The notes beneath the pieces are model-generated. The model saw nothing but the letters and a program-made list of their open reading frames with translations, searched no databases and was not told the origin of the DNA. From Candidatus Polarisedimenticolaceae bacterium (lineage in GTDB: Bacteria > Pseudomonadota > Gammaproteobacteria > Chromatiales > Chromatiaceae), in the NCBI GenBank assembly GCA_021648685.1, contig JAKISI010000029.1, positions 1 through 43,347 of the forward strand: a stretch of DNA of 43,347 nucleotides. Reading direction: 5' to 3'. Shown here in pieces: positions 8,404 to 19,712 of the stretch (within the stretch, counting starts at the first letter, position 1; every line of letters starts with the position of its first letter). A program made the position numbers and the translations under genes.

Positions 8404-9174
8404 ATGGGTGCTGGTGATGATAAATCAGAAGACCAGAGCCAACATGCAAAAACCCCACGGCATGTTGCCATTGTAATGGATGGAAATGGCCGTTGGGCGC
8501 AGCGTCGCAATTTGCCGAGGCACTCCGGGCATCGTGCAGGTGTCGAGTCCGTACGGGTGACCGTTGAGGCGTGTAGAAAACGCGGCGTGCAGGTGCTCAC
8601 ACTATTTGCCTTCAGCAGCGAAAACTGGAATCGACCCAAGGAAGAGATCGGGCTGTTGTTTGACCTCTTTATGATGGCGTTGCAGCGCGATGTCAAACGC
8701 TTGGATAAGAACAATGTCCAGCTGCGCATTATCGGTGACAGAACCGCATTTCCAGACAAGCTCCAGCAGCGTATCTATAAGTCAGAAGAGTTGACGGCCG
8801 GGAACAGCGGGCTGATTTTACAGATTGCGGCCAATTATGGTGGCCGTTGGGATATTACTCAGGCAGCAAAAGCGGTGGCGGAAAGGGTGCAGCGTGGTGA
8901 GCTGCAACCGCAGGAGATTACAGAGGCGACATTGAGTGAGGCGCTCTGCTTTGCTGATCTGCCCGAGGTTGACCTCTTTATACGCACAGGCGGTGAGCAG
9001 CGGATCAGCAACTTCATCCTCTGGCAAACCGCCTATTCCGAGTTCTATTTTAGTGAGCAGCTCTGGCCTGACTTTGGTGCGGCTGAATTCGATCTTGCGC
9101 TGGAAGCGTTCAGCCAGCGGGAGCGCCGGTTTGGCCGAACCTCTGAGCAGATTAAAGAACAGAAAATCCAATAA
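8404..9174 (+). CDS. uppS: Undecaprenyl diphosphate synthase (cis-prenyltransferase)
   Basis: UppS adds eight isopentenyl units to farnesyl diphosphate, making the C55 carrier for peptidoglycan and O-antigen. The product contains [14 protein letters not shown] with the catalytic Asp, [20 protein letters not shown], and the C-terminal [11 protein letters not shown] motif. I place the start at ATG 8404 because GGGAGGG at 8388-8394 sits nine bases upstream. A GTG at 8374 would add ten residues but lacks a ribosome site. The resulting 256 residues match the family length. Confidence 0.95.
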   Translation: MGAGDDKSEDQSQHAKTPRHVAIVMDGNGRWAQRRNLPRHSGHRAGVESVRVTVEACRKRGVQVLTLFAFSSENWNRPKEEIGLLFDLFMMALQRDVKRLDKNNVQLRIIGDRTAFPDKLQQRIYKSEELTAGNSGLILQIAANYGGRWDITQAAKAVAERVQRGELQPQEITEATLSEALCFADLPEVDLFIRTGGEQRISNFILWQTAYSEFYFSEQLWPDFGAAEFDLALEAFSQRERRFGRTSEQIKEQKIQ

Positions 9175-9179
9175 CCATC

Positions 9180-10004
9180 ATGCTTGCTCAGAGAGTTCTT
9201 ACCGCCGCTTTGTTGGCTCCACTCGTGGCCGGCGGCGTTCTCTATCTCTCCACTTTCTGGGTTGCGATTTTTTTTGCCGCGGTCATCATGCTTGCGGCAT
9301 GGGAATGGGCGAGACTGGCAAAAATATCCACCCCGCTGTGGCAAGCCATCTTCCTGCTGCTGATGGCCGCTGCACTGGGTGTGGCGGCACTGATGATCTC
9401 CAACCCTGTTTTTAACTACTGGCTGCTGGCCACGGCCTCTACCGGTTGGTTGTTAGGGGCTGTGTTACTTATTCGAATCAAAAAAATAGAGAGGGTATCT
9501 TCTGAACCAGATCCTCTTTGGGCCGCTGTTGGCCTGTTGGTACTCCTTCCCTGTTGGACTGCACTCATCGCGCTTCACGGGCAGGGGGAAGAGGGGCCGG
9601 TTCTCATGCTCTTTGTGCTGGTTCTGATCTGGGTCTCTGACAGCAGTGCCTATTTTGCGGGACGGCGCTGGGGTCGAGTCAAATTGGCTCCGGTCATCAG
9701 CCCAGGCAAAACCCGGGAGGGTGTCTACGGGGCATTGGCTGGAGCCGCTATCTGTGGTGTGGTACTGGCCTGGATAGCGCCAGATATTGGCGGGGTGCTG
9801 GTTACGGTTCCGCTCTGCCTCCTCACATGTCTCGCCTCTGTGGAAGGCGACCTGTTTGAGAGTCTTGCCAAACGCCGGGCGGGTGTCAAAGACAGTGGCA
9901 ACCTGCTGCCTGGGCATGGTGGTGTGCTGGATCGTATTGATAGCGTAACGGCTGCCGCCCCCATCTTTATGCTTGGACTTATGTTACTGGGCAGCGGTCG
10001 ATGA
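9180..10004 (+). CDS. cdsA: Phosphatidate cytidylyltransferase
   Basis: CdsA makes CDP-diacylglycerol from phosphatidic acid and CTP, the precursor of all phospholipids. The 274-residue product is a polytopic membrane protein with many hydrophobic segments. The family signature lies near the C-terminus: [20 protein letters not shown] followed by GVLDRIDS, with the paired aspartates that bind metal. Its stop overlaps the dxr start (ATGA, 10001-10004). It sits between uppS and dxr as in other Gammaproteobacteria. Confidence 0.95.
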   Translation: MLAQRVLTAALLAPLVAGGVLYLSTFWVAIFFAAVIMLAAWEWARLAKISTPLWQAIFLLLMAAALGVAALMISNPVFNYWLLATASTGWLLGAVLLIRIKKIERVSSEPDPLWAAVGLLVLLPCWTALIALHGQGEEGPVLMLFVLVLIWVSDSSAYFAGRRWGRVKLAPVISPGKTREGVYGALAGAAICGVVLAWIAPDIGGVLVTVPLCLLTCLASVEGDLFESLAKRRAGVKDSGNLLPGHGGVLDRIDSVTAAAPIFMLGLMLLGSGR

Positions 10005-11179
10005 AAGGGGTAACCGTTCTGGGGTCGACTGGTTCGATCGGCGTGAGCACACTTGATGTGATTGCCCGCCATCCGGATCGGTATTGCATCGTGGCACTGA
10101 CGGCTAACCGCAATGTGGATGATCTCTACCGACAGTGCCTGCAGTTTCACCCTGATTATGCCGTGATGGCGGATGAGCAGAGTGCCGACCACTTGCGAGG
10201 CCGGCTACAGGCGGAAGCGCCCACCATTCAGGTATTGAGTGGCGTTGATGGGCTGGAGCATGTCTCGCAACTGCCAGAGGCGGATTATGTCATGGCGGCA
10301 ATCGTGGGTGCGGCCGGGTTGCTGCCGGCGTTGTCAGCCGTGCGTGCCGGGAAACGCCTGCTGCTGGCCAACAAGGAGGCGCTGGTTGTCTCCGGGCAGC
10401 TGTTTATGGATGAGGCCGCACAGCACGGTGCAGAGATACTGCCTATCGACAGCGAGCACAATGCCATCTTTCAGTGCATGCCAGCCGATTATGCCAAGGG
10501 GTTTGATGGCGTGGGTGTCCGGCGCATTCTTCTTACCGCCTCTGGCGGCCCTTTTCGCCAGACAGATATGGAAGAGCTTGCCCGGGTTCTTCCCGAACAG
10601 GCCTGCGCCCACCCCAACTGGAGCATGGGACGTAAGATCTCTGTTGATTCCGCCACAATGATGAACAAAGGTCTGGAGGTGATCGAGGCCTGCTGGCTGT
10701 TTCACACCAGGCCGGAGAGGGTTAAAGTGGTGCTGCATCCACAGAGCATCATCCACTCTATGGTAGAGTATACCGATGGCTCGGTATTGGCGCAGATGGG
10801 AAACCCCGATATGCGCACCCCGATTGCCCATGCGCTGGCGTGGCCGGAGCGTATCGAGTCTGGCGTCAGCAGCCTGGATCTGTTTGAGGTTGCCCGGCTC
10901 GATTTTGAAGCACCTGACCGTCAACGCTTCCCCTGCCTGTCGCTGGCATACCAGGCTATTGAACAGGGTGGAACCGCCCCTGCCATATTGAATGCAGCCA
11001 ATGAGGTTGCCGTGGCCGCCTTTCTTGACAGACGAATGGGCTTTATGGCCATCCCGGAGATCATTGAAGCAACGCTCTCCGCTATCCCGGCTATAGAGCC
11101 CCAAAGCCTCGATGAGCTATTGGATGTAGACGCGCAAACCCGCATTATGGCGGAACAACAGATCAGCACCCTGGTCTGA
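10001..11179 (+). CDS. dxr: 1-deoxy-D-xylulose 5-phosphate reductoisomerase
   Basis: Dxr (IspC) converts DXP to MEP with NADPH, the first committed step of the MEP isoprenoid pathway. It thus feeds the UppS reaction encoded two genes upstream. The 392-residue product has the NADPH-binding [14 protein letters not shown] at residues 7-20, NKEALV, the metal-binding [17 protein letters not shown], and the flexible-loop region [20 protein letters not shown]. Length and motifs are complete. Translation is coupled to cdsA. Confidence 0.97.
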   Translation: MKGVTVLGSTGSIGVSTLDVIARHPDRYCIVALTANRNVDDLYRQCLQFHPDYAVMADEQSADHLRGRLQAEAPTIQVLSGVDGLEHVSQLPEADYVMAAIVGAAGLLPALSAVRAGKRLLLANKEALVVSGQLFMDEAAQHGAEILPIDSEHNAIFQCMPADYAKGFDGVGVRRILLTASGGPFRQTDMEELARVLPEQACAHPNWSMGRKISVDSATMMNKGLEVIEACWLFHTRPERVKVVLHPQSIIHSMVEYTDGSVLAQMGNPDMRTPIAHALAWPERIESGVSSLDLFEVARLDFEAPDRQRFPCLSLAYQAIEQGGTAPAILNAANEVAVAAFLDRRMGFMAIPEIIEATLSAIPAIEPQSLDELLDVDAQTRIMAEQQISTLV

Positions 11180-11213
11180 TTTTGTAATTTAGATTTAGAG
11201 CCACACTATCGAT

Positions 11214-12578
11214 ATGGATTCCTTCCTTTTTGCCACATTTGCCTTTGTTGTAACGCTAGGCATCCTTATTACCGCCCATGAATATGGACATTTCTGGGTT
11301 GCACGCAGGCTGGGCGTTAAAGTGCTCTGCTTCTCTATAGGGTTTGGCAAACCATTGTGGAGCCGTATCAGCCCGATTGATGGCACGGAATATAGAATCG
11401 CCGTCATCCCGTTTGGTGGCTATGTAAAGATGCTGGATGAGCGGGAGGCCCCCGTCCCCGAAGAGGAGCTCTCCCAGGCTTTTAACCGCCAGACCCTTTC
11501 GGTACGTACCGCCATTGTGGCAGCAGGGCCTATCGCCAATTTTATCTTTGCCATCCTGGCATTCTGGCTGGTTGCCATGCTGGGTGAAACCGGGTTGAAG
11601 CCCATCGTAGAGGAGGTCAAGCCTAACTCAATCGCCTATAGTGCCGGGTTTCAGATAGATGACAGAATTCTGGCCGTTGATCAGAAAGATACACCAAGCT
11701 GGGAGAGGGTCGCCTTTGGAATCCTTGCCGCATCCATGGACAAAGATGAGGTCTCTGTGCGGGTGGAGGATGCCAGAGGTATGGAGCGCGTACGCCTCTT
11801 GCAGCTGGCAGACATCGGCGATTTCGCAGATGTGGATGACCCAATGGCAAAGGTGGGGCTGTTGCCACGCCGCCCGGTTATCCCTCCCATTATTGGTGAG
11901 CTGGTTGCTGGTGGCGCTGCGGAACGAGGTGGGTTAAAGGTCGGTGATCGCATCGTTGGGGTTGATGGTCAGGCATTGAATGACTGGCGGGAGCTGGTTA
12001 GATATATTCAGCAGCACCCAAATACGATAGTGGATTTTGAGGTTGAACGGGCAGGGGGGCATCTTACAATCAGCCTGCGAACGGCGGCCAAAAAAGAGGA
12101 TCTGTCGGTTGGATATGTGGGGGCTGGTGTGCGCAACTACGACCACCTGCTGGAGCAGTACCAGGTCACCGTACAGCTGGGGCCAATAGATGCGTTCTCC
12201 GCATCGGTTGAAAAAACGGTCAGCCTGTCATGGCTCATCATAAAGATGACCGGGCGGATGCTCACTGGTAATGCCTCAGTCAATAATCTTGGCGGCCCCG
12301 TCACTATTGCAAAGGCCGCAGGTGAGACAGCAAACTATGGGCTGGTCTCATTCTTGCGTTTTCTTGCGGGGCTTAGCATCAGTCTTGCCGTGCTGAATCT
12401 CCTGCCTATTCCCATCCTCGATGGGGGTCATCTGCTCTTTTTTGCCATAGAGGCCATCAAAGGGAGCCCGCTTTCAGAGCGACTACAGGCCGAGGGGCAG
12501 AGGATTGGCATGATCCTTTTGCTGATGTTGATGGGGCTGGCTTTTTTTGTTGATTTCTCCAGGCTGCTGGGATCATGA
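11214..12578 (+). CDS. rseP: Site-2 zinc metalloprotease RseP
   Basis: RseP is the inner-membrane intramembrane protease that cuts RseA after DegS to release sigma-E, and it clears signal peptides. The 454-residue product has HEYGH at residues 22-26 in the first transmembrane segment. Two periplasmic PDZ domains follow (roughly residues 115-190 and 205-290, the second with GGAAERGGLKVGD). The third zinc ligand motif NLLPIPILDGGH is at 395-406, with Asp403. Its location just before bamA links the envelope-stress protease to the assembly machine it monitors. Confidence 0.96.
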   Translation: MDSFLFATFAFVVTLGILITAHEYGHFWVARRLGVKVLCFSIGFGKPLWSRISPIDGTEYRIAVIPFGGYVKMLDEREAPVPEEELSQAFNRQTLSVRTAIVAAGPIANFIFAILAFWLVAMLGETGLKPIVEEVKPNSIAYSAGFQIDDRILAVDQKDTPSWERVAFGILAASMDKDEVSVRVEDARGMERVRLLQLADIGDFADVDDPMAKVGLLPRRPVIPPIIGELVAGGAAERGGLKVGDRIVGVDGQALNDWRELVRYIQQHPNTIVDFEVERAGGHLTISLRTAAKKEDLSVGYVGAGVRNYDHLLEQYQVTVQLGPIDAFSASVEKTVSLSWLIIKMTGRMLTGNASVNNLGGPVTIAKAAGETANYGLVSFLRFLAGLSISLAVLNLLPIPILDGGHLLFFAIEAIKGSPLSERLQAEGQRIGMILLLMLMGLAFFVDFSRLLGS

Positions 12579-12700
12579 GATAAGATAATTTATACTACGG
12601 ACTCGTTGCGAGGTGGGTGCTTGCCAAATAAGCAGAAGCGTCACCAAAAATTATTTTATCTTGCAATTAAAGCTTGCAAAAACAAAAGGTTAAATAGTAA

Positions 12701-15001
12701 ATGCTGCTTCTCCCAAGGCTTCTAGCAAAACTGACGCTGCTCTGCGCACTACTGGTGCCGCTGTCAGTCACTGCTGGCTCCTTTGTTATTCAGGATATTC
12801 GGGTTGAGGGTCTACAGCGGATCTCTGCCGGCACCGTGTTCAACTATATGCCGGTAACGGTTGGAGAGCGGATTCAGGATGAGCAGACCAGTGACATCAT
12901 CCGCGCCCTCTATAAAACCGGCTTCTTTAAAGATGTGCGCCTGAAGCGGGAAAACAGCATTCTGGTGATCACAGTTCAAGAGCGCCCTGCGGTTGCTGAT
13001 ATCGTCTTTTCGGGTAATGAGCTGCTGGAGACCGAACAACTGCTGGAAGCACTGAAGGATATTGGGCTGGCCAAGGGAAGGGTCTTCAATCGCTCTATTC
13101 TGGATAAAATCGAGCAGGAACTGCGGCGTCAATACTTTAGTCAGGGCAAATATGCGGTCAAGCTGACCTCCACGGTAACGCCTTTGGAGCGCAACCGGGT
13201 GGGCATTGCCATTGATATCTCCGAAGGCCGCGCCGCAACCATCAAAAACATCAACATTGTCGGCAACAGATCATTTGATGAAGATGACCTGTTGGATGAG
13301 TTCAAACTCACCACCGGTGGCTGGCTCTCTTTCTACACCAAGGATAACCAATACTCCCGGCAAAAGCTGTCGGGTGATCTGGAAACCTTACGCTCTTACT
13401 ACCTGAACAGGGGCTATATCAATTTTAAAATTGATTCGACCCAGGTCTCTATTACCCCGGATAAAAAAGACATCTATGTCACGATCAACATTACGGAAGG
13501 TGATGTTTACAGGATTGGCGATATCTTGTTGGCAGGTGATCTGGTTGTCCCCAAAGAGGAGATGTTCAAGCTGATTCATCTAACACGCGGGGATCTCTTT
13601 TCCCGCAAAAAGGTGGTCGGTAGCTCCGAGCGGCTCAATGACCTGCTGGGTAATCACGGTTATGCCTTTGCCAATGTCAACAGCATCCCGGAGATTGATG
13701 CCGAGAATAAAAAGGTTACCATCACCTACTTTGTCGACCCCGGTAAGCGCGTCTATGTCAGGCGCATAAACCTGCGTGGCAACACGCGCACGCGCGACCG
13801 TGTGCTGCGTCGAGAGATGCGCCAGATGGAGTCTGCATGGTTTTCAGCAGAGCAGGTATCGCGTTCGCGGGATCGCCTGGAGCGACTCTCATTCTTTGAG
13901 AATGTAACCGTTGAGACGCCTGCGGTAGCGGGTTCCACAGATCAGGTTGATGTAAACATTACAGTGGAAGAGAGACCAGCCGGCAACATTATGGCAGGTA
14001 TAGGTTTCTCGCAAAACCAGGGGATGACATTCAACACCAGTATTTCACAAAATAACTTTCTGGGTACCGGCAAGCGGGTGACGCTGGGCTTCAATAACAG
14101 CAGTGCAAACACGCTCTATCAGGTGGCCTACAGCAACCCCTATTACACCATTGATGGTGTCAGCCGGGGCTTTAACCTTAAGTACAGACAGACCCAGTTT
14201 GATGAGCTTCGCAGCGCCAACTACTCTACCGATGTCATGGTTGCCGGTGTCAATTTTGGCGTCCCGATAAGCGACTTTGACAGGTTACTGTTTACATTTG
14301 ATATTGAAAGTACTGACTTCAATATCGCCAATGATGCTTCACGCGAAATCAAGGCATTTGAAACGGAACACGGCACCAGCATGCTGGATTACAAGGTTGG
14401 GGTTAACTGGATTTTTGACTCCAGGAACAGCATCATGTTTCCAACCCGGGGCGGGCGTCAGCGCATGGGCGCTGAAATATCGCTGCCGGGCAGTGATCTG
14501 GAATACTATAAAATCAGCTACCGGCATCAACGTTTTCTCCCTCTAAGTAATGTATTCACCTTGGGTGTGAAGGGTAATATTGGGTACGGTGATGGTTATG
14601 CGGGTACAGAGAGCTTGCCATTCTACGAAAACTTCTTTGCCGGCGGCTTTCGCTCCATGCGTGGCATTGCTGAAAACACCATGGGGCCACGGGATTCAAA
14701 AAATGATGCACTGGGCGGCAACATGAACCTGACAGGCGGTGCTGAAATCTTTTTTAAAGCGCCATTCAAGGTGGCTGACAAATCACTTCGTATGAGCGTC
14801 TTTGCAGATTTTGGCAATGTTTTCAATGTGGATGATGGATCTGAAGGCTTTGAGCCAGATGAGCTGCGCTACTCAACAGGGGTTTCTGCCGTTTGGGCCT
14901 CCCCAATGGGTCTATTGACCTTTAGCCTGGCTCAGCCTTTCAATACTGATTCGGGTGATAAAATTGAAAATTTCCAATTTAGCTTTGGCTCCTCTTTCTG
15001 A
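12701..15001 (+). CDS. bamA: Outer membrane protein assembly factor BamA
   Basis: BamA is the central Omp85 subunit of the complex that folds beta-barrel proteins into the outer membrane. The 766-residue precursor has a signal peptide ending around residue 25 (VTAGS). Five POTRA domains follow, starting [14 protein letters not shown]. The C-terminal 16-strand barrel includes [11 protein letters not shown], a version of the conserved loop 6 (V/I)RGF/Y-type motif, and the chain ends in phenylalanine, as required for barrel recognition. The 122-base gap after rseP is the longest in this run and could hold a promoter, but I saw no convincing one. Confidence 0.96.
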   Translation: MLLLPRLLAKLTLLCALLVPLSVTAGSFVIQDIRVEGLQRISAGTVFNYMPVTVGERIQDEQTSDIIRALYKTGFFKDVRLKRENSILVITVQERPAVADIVFSGNELLETEQLLEALKDIGLAKGRVFNRSILDKIEQELRRQYFSQGKYAVKLTSTVTPLERNRVGIAIDISEGRAATIKNINIVGNRSFDEDDLLDEFKLTTGGWLSFYTKDNQYSRQKLSGDLETLRSYYLNRGYINFKIDSTQVSITPDKKDIYVTINITEGDVYRIGDILLAGDLVVPKEEMFKLIHLTRGDLFSRKKVVGSSERLNDLLGNHGYAFANVNSIPEIDAENKKVTITYFVDPGKRVYVRRINLRGNTRTRDRVLRREMRQMESAWFSAEQVSRSRDRLERLSFFENVTVETPAVAGSTDQVDVNITVEERPAGNIMAGIGFSQNQGMTFNTSISQNNFLGTGKRVTLGFNNSSANTLYQVAYSNPYYTIDGVSRGFNLKYRQTQFDELRSANYSTDVMVAGVNFGVPISDFDRLLFTFDIESTDFNIANDASREIKAFETEHGTSMLDYKVGVNWIFDSRNSIMFPTRGGRQRMGAEISLPGSDLEYYKISYRHQRFLPLSNVFTLGVKGNIGYGDGYAGTESLPFYENFFAGGFRSMRGIAENTMGPRDSKNDALGGNMNLTGGAEIFFKAPFKVADKSLRMSVFADFGNVFNVDDGSEGFEPDELRYSTGVSAVWASPMGLLTFSLAQPFNTDSGDKIENFQFSFGSSF

Positions 15002-15019
15002 TCGTTCTGGAGATTAATC

Positions 15020-15544
15020 TTGAAGAAAATATACCCCTCTTTTGTGCTGTTGGCACTGTTGTTCGCTTTTTCCAGCATTGTCACAGCGCAGGAGCTAAAA
15101 ATCGGTGTTGTAAACGCAATCAAGGTTTTTGAGCAGTCCCCCCAATATGAGGAGGCTCGAAAAAACCTGGAGGCTGAATTCAGCCGCAAAGAGAGCGATC
15201 TTGTTGCGCAGCAGAAGCAGGTAAAAAAGCTGGAGGAGAAGCTATCCAGAGATGGCGCTGTAATGAGCGAGGCGGAGGTGAGACGTCTGGAGAGAGATAT
15301 TGTCGCCCGCCATCGCAAACTCAAGAATTCGCGCGAAGAGTATCGCGAGGATTTCAATCTTCGTCGCAATGAGTTGCAGAGTCTGATCAGCCGCCAGGTT
15401 GCCGAAATAGTGCGAGAGGTTGGTAAAGAGGATGGCATTGATATTATTTTGACCGATGGCGTCATATTTGCCAGCAAACGGGTCAATATCTCTGACAAGA
15501 TCCTGGAGCGGCTAAAAGAGAAGTTTGAGGCATCTAAAAAATAA
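15020..15544 (+). CDS. skp: Periplasmic OMP chaperone Skp/OmpH
   Basis: Skp holds unfolded outer-membrane proteins in the periplasm on the way to BamA. The 174-residue precursor has a signal peptide (KKIYPSF then a leucine-rich core, cleaved after VTAQ or TA). The mature part starts ELKIGVVNAIKVFEQSPQ and consists mainly of long charged helices that form the tentacles (roughly residues 50-130). The start is a TTG at 15020, preceded by CTGGAG. It is 18 bases after bamA and two bases before lpxD. Confidence 0.93.
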   Translation: MKKIYPSFVLLALLFAFSSIVTAQELKIGVVNAIKVFEQSPQYEEARKNLEAEFSRKESDLVAQQKQVKKLEEKLSRDGAVMSEAEVRRLERDIVARHRKLKNSREEYREDFNLRRNELQSLISRQVAEIVREVGKEDGIDIILTDGVIFASKRVNISDKILERLKEKFEASKK

Positions 15545-15546
15545 GC

Positions 15547-16599
15547 GTGCCTGTGGCTCACCGACTGGGAGATATAGCATGCCAGGTGGGTGCCCGGCTG
15601 GAGGGCGATGCGGACTGTATTATCAACAGCATCGCTGTGCTGCAAGATGCATCGCCAGGCAGCATCAGCTTTCTATCTAACCGGAAGTATCGTAAATTTC
15701 TCAAAACAACCAGGGCATCTGCAATCATCCTGGGGCAAGAGTTTTTAGATGATTGCTCTGCAAATGCACTGGTGAGTGATAATCCATACCTTGTGTTTGC
15801 AAAGGTTGCCCGGCTAATGACCGCACTGCCCGCAGTAGAGGCGGGACAGCATTCATCCGCAATTGTGGCACCCTCAGCGCAGATTGATGCCAGCGCCAGG
15901 GTTGGGCCTGGAGTAGTCATAGAAGATAACGCTGTGATTGGTGCCAGAGTGGACATTGGTGCTGGATGCGTTATTGGAGCAGGCTGTCGGATAGGTGATG
16001 AGAGCCGCTTGGTAGCCAACGTAACCCTATGCCATGAGGTTACAATTGGCCGACGGGTTCTGATTCATCCCGGCGCTGTCATTGGCAGTGATGGGTTCGG
16101 TCTGGCCAATGATGAGGGGGTGTGGGTCAAGGTGCCACAGTTAGGCACGGTCTGCATTGGTGACGATGTAGAGATCGGTGCCAACACAACCATTGACCGT
16201 GGCGCGATAAAGGACACCGTGATTGGGGATGGGGTAAAGCTGGATAATCAGATCCAGATTGCCCACAACGTTGAGATTGGTGCACATACCGCCATAGCGG
16301 CTTGTGTCGGGATAGCGGGTTCAACCAGGATTGGCAGCCACTGCACCCTGGCGGGTGGCGTGGGGGTTGTAGGGCATCTGGATATTGCAGACCATGTCCA
16401 TTTTTCAGCACAGACACTGGTCACCCGCTCCTTTACTGAGGCGGGCCATTTTAGCGGAAATCTCCCGGCGGTTCCCACCCACGCCTGGCGAAAGAGCATA
16501 GCAAGAATCAGACAACTGGAAGAGACCGCACAACGTATCAAAACCCTTGAAAAGCAGTGTCGGAAAAGACCATCTAAAGACCCTGGTCAAGATATTTGA
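15547..16599 (+). CDS. lpxD: UDP-3-O-(3-hydroxyacyl)glucosamine N-acyltransferase LpxD
   Basis: LpxD adds the second hydroxyacyl chain in lipid A synthesis, using acyl-ACP. The 350-residue product has an N-terminal uridine-binding domain (SISFLSNRKYRKFL), then a left-handed beta-helix of hexapeptide repeats (about residues 105-310). The catalytic His region IQIAHNVEIGAHTAIAA is present. A C-terminal helix completes it. The start is a GTG at 15547, two bases after skp. Confidence 0.96.
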   Translation: MPVAHRLGDIACQVGARLEGDADCIINSIAVLQDASPGSISFLSNRKYRKFLKTTRASAIILGQEFLDDCSANALVSDNPYLVFAKVARLMTALPAVEAGQHSSAIVAPSAQIDASARVGPGVVIEDNAVIGARVDIGAGCVIGAGCRIGDESRLVANVTLCHEVTIGRRVLIHPGAVIGSDGFGLANDEGVWVKVPQLGTVCIGDDVEIGANTTIDRGAIKDTVIGDGVKLDNQIQIAHNVEIGAHTAIAACVGIAGSTRIGSHCTLAGGVGVVGHLDIADHVHFSAQTLVTRSFTEAGHFSGNLPAVPTHAWRKSIARIRQLEETAQRIKTLEKQCRKRPSKDPGQDI

Positions 16600-16638
16600 A
16601 GTGCGCATAACTTAAAGATTAAGCAAGAGGCAACCTAT

Positions 16639-17082
16639 TTGAAAAGCATGGATATCCATAAGGTGTTGACGGTATTGCCACACCGTTACCCGTTTTTGAT
16701 GATTGACCGGGTGTTGGAGTTTGAGCCGGATAAGCGGCTATTGGCGCTAAAAAATGTCTCCTTCAATGAGCCGTTCTTTAATGGGCATTTTCCCGTTCGC
16801 CCCGTGATGCCGGGCGTTATGATCATTGAAGCACTGGCACAGGCGACCGGGCTGTTGGCTATGGAGTCCAATCCTGATCTGGTGGGTGACAATGCACTCT
16901 ACTATTTTGTAGGCATTGATAAAGCCCGGTTCAAGCGACCTGTAGAGCCGGGTGATCAGCTGCATCTTGAGGTTGAACTGAAAGGTGCCAAACGCGGCAT
17001 CTGGATGTTCTCAGGAAAAGCTACTGTTGATGGCAAGGTTGCAGCTTCGGCTGAGATCATGTGCACCTCCAAAGAGTATTGA
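16639..17082 (+). CDS. fabZ: 3-hydroxyacyl-[ACP] dehydratase FabZ
   Basis: FabZ dehydrates 3-hydroxyacyl-ACP in fatty acid elongation and competes with LpxA and LpxD for the same substrate. The 147-residue hot-dog-fold protein has [15 protein letters not shown], the catalytic His in [20 protein letters not shown] and its Glu. I use the TTG at 16639, because AAGAGG at 16625-16630 lies eight bases before it. The ATG three codons later is too far from that site. Confidence 0.95.
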   Translation: MKSMDIHKVLTVLPHRYPFLMIDRVLEFEPDKRLLALKNVSFNEPFFNGHFPVRPVMPGVMIIEALAQATGLLAMESNPDLVGDNALYYFVGIDKARFKRPVEPGDQLHLEVELKGAKRGIWMFSGKATVDGKVAASAEIMCTSKEY

Positions 17083-17087
17083 TTGAA

Positions 17088-17870
17088 TTGAACCCTTCGC
17101 AGATTGATCCCCGCGCAGCCGTTGATCCGGCGGCTGAATTAGATGAAGGCGTCACTATCGGTCCATTCACCGTCATTGGCCCGGATGTAAAGATTGGGCG
17201 TGATTCGACGATTGGGCCGCATGTGGTTATCAATGGCTCGACGACTATCGGTGCAGAAAACCGGATCTTTCAATTTGCATCCATTGGAGAGGCCCCCCAA
17301 GACAAAAAGTATGCAGGTGAGGAGACCCGACTGGAGATCGGTGAGCGCAATCAGATCCGGGAGTTTACAACGATCCACAGAGGCACAGCGCAGGATGCTG
17401 TGGTGACACGCATTGGCAATGACAATCTGCTCATGGCCTACACCCATGTCGCGCATGATTGTCAGCTGGGCGACCAGATCATCCTGGCCAATGCGGCCTC
17501 GTTGGGGGGGCATGTAGTGGTGGGTGATCATGCCATTCTGGGCGGCTTTAGCATTGTGCACCAGTTTTGCCATATTGGTGTGCACAGCTTCAGCTCAATG
17601 GGCAGCGTAATCAAAGGTGACATCCCGCCTTATGTCACCATTGGTGGTCATCCTGCAAAGCCCCACGGCATAAATTCTGAAGGGCTGCGCCGCCGTGATT
17701 TCAGTGAAGCGACCATTCAACAGATCAAACGTGCCTACAAGCTGTTATATAAATCGCAGCTTAGACTGGGGGAGGCACTGCTCCAGATAAAGACGCTGGC
17801 TGAGGATTGCCCTGAACTCCTGCTGCTTTCCGATTTTATCAGTGAAAGCAAGCGCGGCATTATCCGCTGA
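17088..17870 (+). CDS. lpxA: UDP-N-acetylglucosamine acyltransferase LpxA
   Basis: LpxA performs the first lipid A step, 3-O-acylation of UDP-GlcNAc. The hexapeptide-repeat helix is clear, and FQFASIGEAPQDKKYAG, IREFTTIHRGT and the catalytic His in THVAHDCQLGD are in place. The product ends with SESKRGIIR, like the family. Candidate starts are GTG 17061 (inside fabZ), TTG 17079 and TTG 17088. I choose 17088, giving 260 residues, because NPSQIDPRAAV matches where homologues begin and AAAGAG lies at 17071-17076. No ATG start is available near the N-terminus. Confidence 0.93.
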   Translation: MNPSQIDPRAAVDPAAELDEGVTIGPFTVIGPDVKIGRDSTIGPHVVINGSTTIGAENRIFQFASIGEAPQDKKYAGEETRLEIGERNQIREFTTIHRGTAQDAVVTRIGNDNLLMAYTHVAHDCQLGDQIILANAASLGGHVVVGDHAILGGFSIVHQFCHIGVHSFSSMGSVIKGDIPPYVTIGGHPAKPHGINSEGLRRRDFSEATIQQIKRAYKLLYKSQLRLGEALLQIKTLAEDCPELLLLSDFISESKRGIIR

Positions 17871-19039
17871 TGTTGCGGATTGGCATTGTTGCTAATGAGG
17901 TTTCAGGCGACTTGCTGGGTGCCGGCCTCATGCGGGCACTGCGTGAGTTACGCAGTGATATCACCTTCGAAGGGGTCGGTGGGCCGTGCATGCTGGAGCA
18001 GGGCTGCAACGGCCTTGTCCCAATGGAGCGCCTCTCGGTCATGGGGCTGGTCGAGGTATTGAAACACCTGCCGGAACTGCTCGCCATCCGCCGCCAGCTG
18101 GCCAACCACTTTTTAGCCAATCCCCCGGATGTTTTTATCGGCATCGATGCCCCGGATTTCAACCTGGGGCTGGAAAAGCGTCTGAAAAATGCGGGTATTC
18201 CGACGGTGCACTATGTCAGCCCAACGGTTTGGGCCTGGCGTCCGGGTCGAGTAGAGAAGATCAAAGAGGCCGTCAACCTGCTGCTCAGCCTCTTCCCTTT
18301 CGAGACGGAATTTCTGCAACAGCATCAAGTGCCGGTGAGCTATGTTGGGCACTCCCTGGCCGATGAGATACCGCTGGAGAGCGATCAGGCCAAGGCGCGC
18401 AACCAGCTTGGGCTGCGTCAGGACAGCCCGGTCATCGCCATTCTTCCTGGCAGTCGCATGAGCGAGATCCAGAGGCTGTCTGCGCATTTTATCGGTGCTG
18501 CCCAATGGATACTTCAGAGACGGCCGGATACCCATTTTGTAACCCCCCTGGTCAGTCCGGCGGTGCGACAGGCCTTTGAACTGCAGATCCAGACTGTGGC
18601 GCCTGAGCTGCCTATCCTGCTGCTGGATGGCCAGGCAAGGGATGCCATCACCGCTGCGGATGTGGTACTGACCGCATCGGGCACCGCGACCCTGGAGACG
18701 CTGCTGCTGAAGCGCCCGATGGTGGTTGGGTACCGGATGCAGTGGCTCACCTTCTGGATCATCAAGCGGTTGAACCTGGTCAAGGTACCCTATATTGCCA
18801 TGGCCAACCTGTTGGCAGATGACGGACTGGCTCCTGAGTATATTCAAGATGAATGCACGGCTGAGAAGCTGGGCAGTGCGCTGTTGCGGTTTCTGGATTT
18901 GCCTGAGCAGGTCGCAGAGATCCAGCAGGTCTACCAAAAAATCCACTGTGATATGCGCCGGAACTCCAGCCAAAAGGCTGCGCAGGCGGTATTGACGTTG
19001 ATCTCTGAACAGGCAACAAAGGCAGAGCAGAAAAGATGA
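17870..19039 (+). CDS. lpxB: Lipid A disaccharide synthase LpxB
   Basis: LpxB joins UDP-2,3-diacylglucosamine and lipid X into the lipid A disaccharide at the inner face of the membrane. The 389-residue GT19 glycosyltransferase starts with [13 protein letters not shown], a variant of the usual GExSGD motif. It carries [21 protein letters not shown]-like LFPFETEFL, and [11 protein letters not shown], and the UDP-binding [13 protein letters not shown] lies in the C-terminal half. The ATG overlaps the lpxA stop (TGATG). Confidence 0.96.
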   Translation: MLRIGIVANEVSGDLLGAGLMRALRELRSDITFEGVGGPCMLEQGCNGLVPMERLSVMGLVEVLKHLPELLAIRRQLANHFLANPPDVFIGIDAPDFNLGLEKRLKNAGIPTVHYVSPTVWAWRPGRVEKIKEAVNLLLSLFPFETEFLQQHQVPVSYVGHSLADEIPLESDQAKARNQLGLRQDSPVIAILPGSRMSEIQRLSAHFIGAAQWILQRRPDTHFVTPLVSPAVRQAFELQIQTVAPELPILLLDGQARDAITAADVVLTASGTATLETLLLKRPMVVGYRMQWLTFWIIKRLNLVKVPYIAMANLLADDGLAPEYIQDECTAEKLGSALLRFLDLPEQVAEIQQVYQKIHCDMRRNSSQKAAQAVLTLISEQATKAEQKR

Positions 19040-19611
19040 ATGGCAGATACATTGCAGGGGTCGATGAAGTTGGGCGTGGCCCCCTCATCGGCGCAGTGGT
19101 CGCTGCAGCCGTCATACTGGATCCTGCCCAGCCCATCGACGGACTTGCGGATTCAAAAAAACTGACCGAGAGGCGCCGCAATCTGCTGGAGATAGAGATA
19201 CAGGAGAAGGCCATGGCATGGGCGCTGGGGCGTGCCGAGGTGGAAGAGATCGACCGGATCAATATCCTGCAAGCCAGCATGCTGGCCATGCGCCGGGCGG
19301 TTGAGGCACTGCCGATTGCTGCTACTCACGCCTTGATTGACGGCAATCGCTGCCCGGAGCTGCCCTGCACCGCTGAAGCCATTGTGGGTGGTGATGGGAG
19401 AGTAGCCGCAATCAGCGCCGCCTCCATCCTGGCCAAAGTGGCACGGGATCGGGAGATGATTCTGTTGGACAGCCAGTATCCAGGGTATGGATTGGCGCAA
19501 CACAAAGGCTACCCAACCAAGGCACACCTTGCGGCACTGCAGCGGCTGGGAGTCACGCCGATTCACCGCCGCTCATTTGGGCCGGTGCGGCGACTGATTG
19601 AGGTCGGCTGA
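19036..19611 (+). CDS. rnhB: Ribonuclease HII
   Basis: RNase HII cuts RNA of RNA-DNA hybrids and starts the removal of single misincorporated ribonucleotides. The 191-residue product has [15 protein letters not shown] with the Asp-Glu pair of the active site, LADSKKLTE, the later Asp in ALIDGN and [13 protein letters not shown]. The start overlaps the lpxB stop (ATGA). In many relatives dnaE follows; here a convergent peptidase gene follows. Positions 19612-19712 contain only a weak AGAGG/CCTCT pairing and no clear terminator. Confidence 0.96.
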   Translation: MNGRYIAGVDEVGRGPLIGAVVAAAVILDPAQPIDGLADSKKLTERRRNLLEIEIQEKAMAWALGRAEVEEIDRINILQASMLAMRRAVEALPIAATHALIDGNRCPELPCTAEAIVGGDGRVAAISAASILAKVARDREMILLDSQYPGYGLAQHKGYPTKAHLAALQRLGVTPIHRRSFGPVRRLIEVG

Positions 19612-19712
19612 TCCACCCTTGATCTGTACTGACCATTCCAAGAGGCTCTCTCAGGGATTTTGCAAGCACCTCTGCAGTTGTAAGCTTTAAAGGACATAGC
19701 CACGCAATTGCT

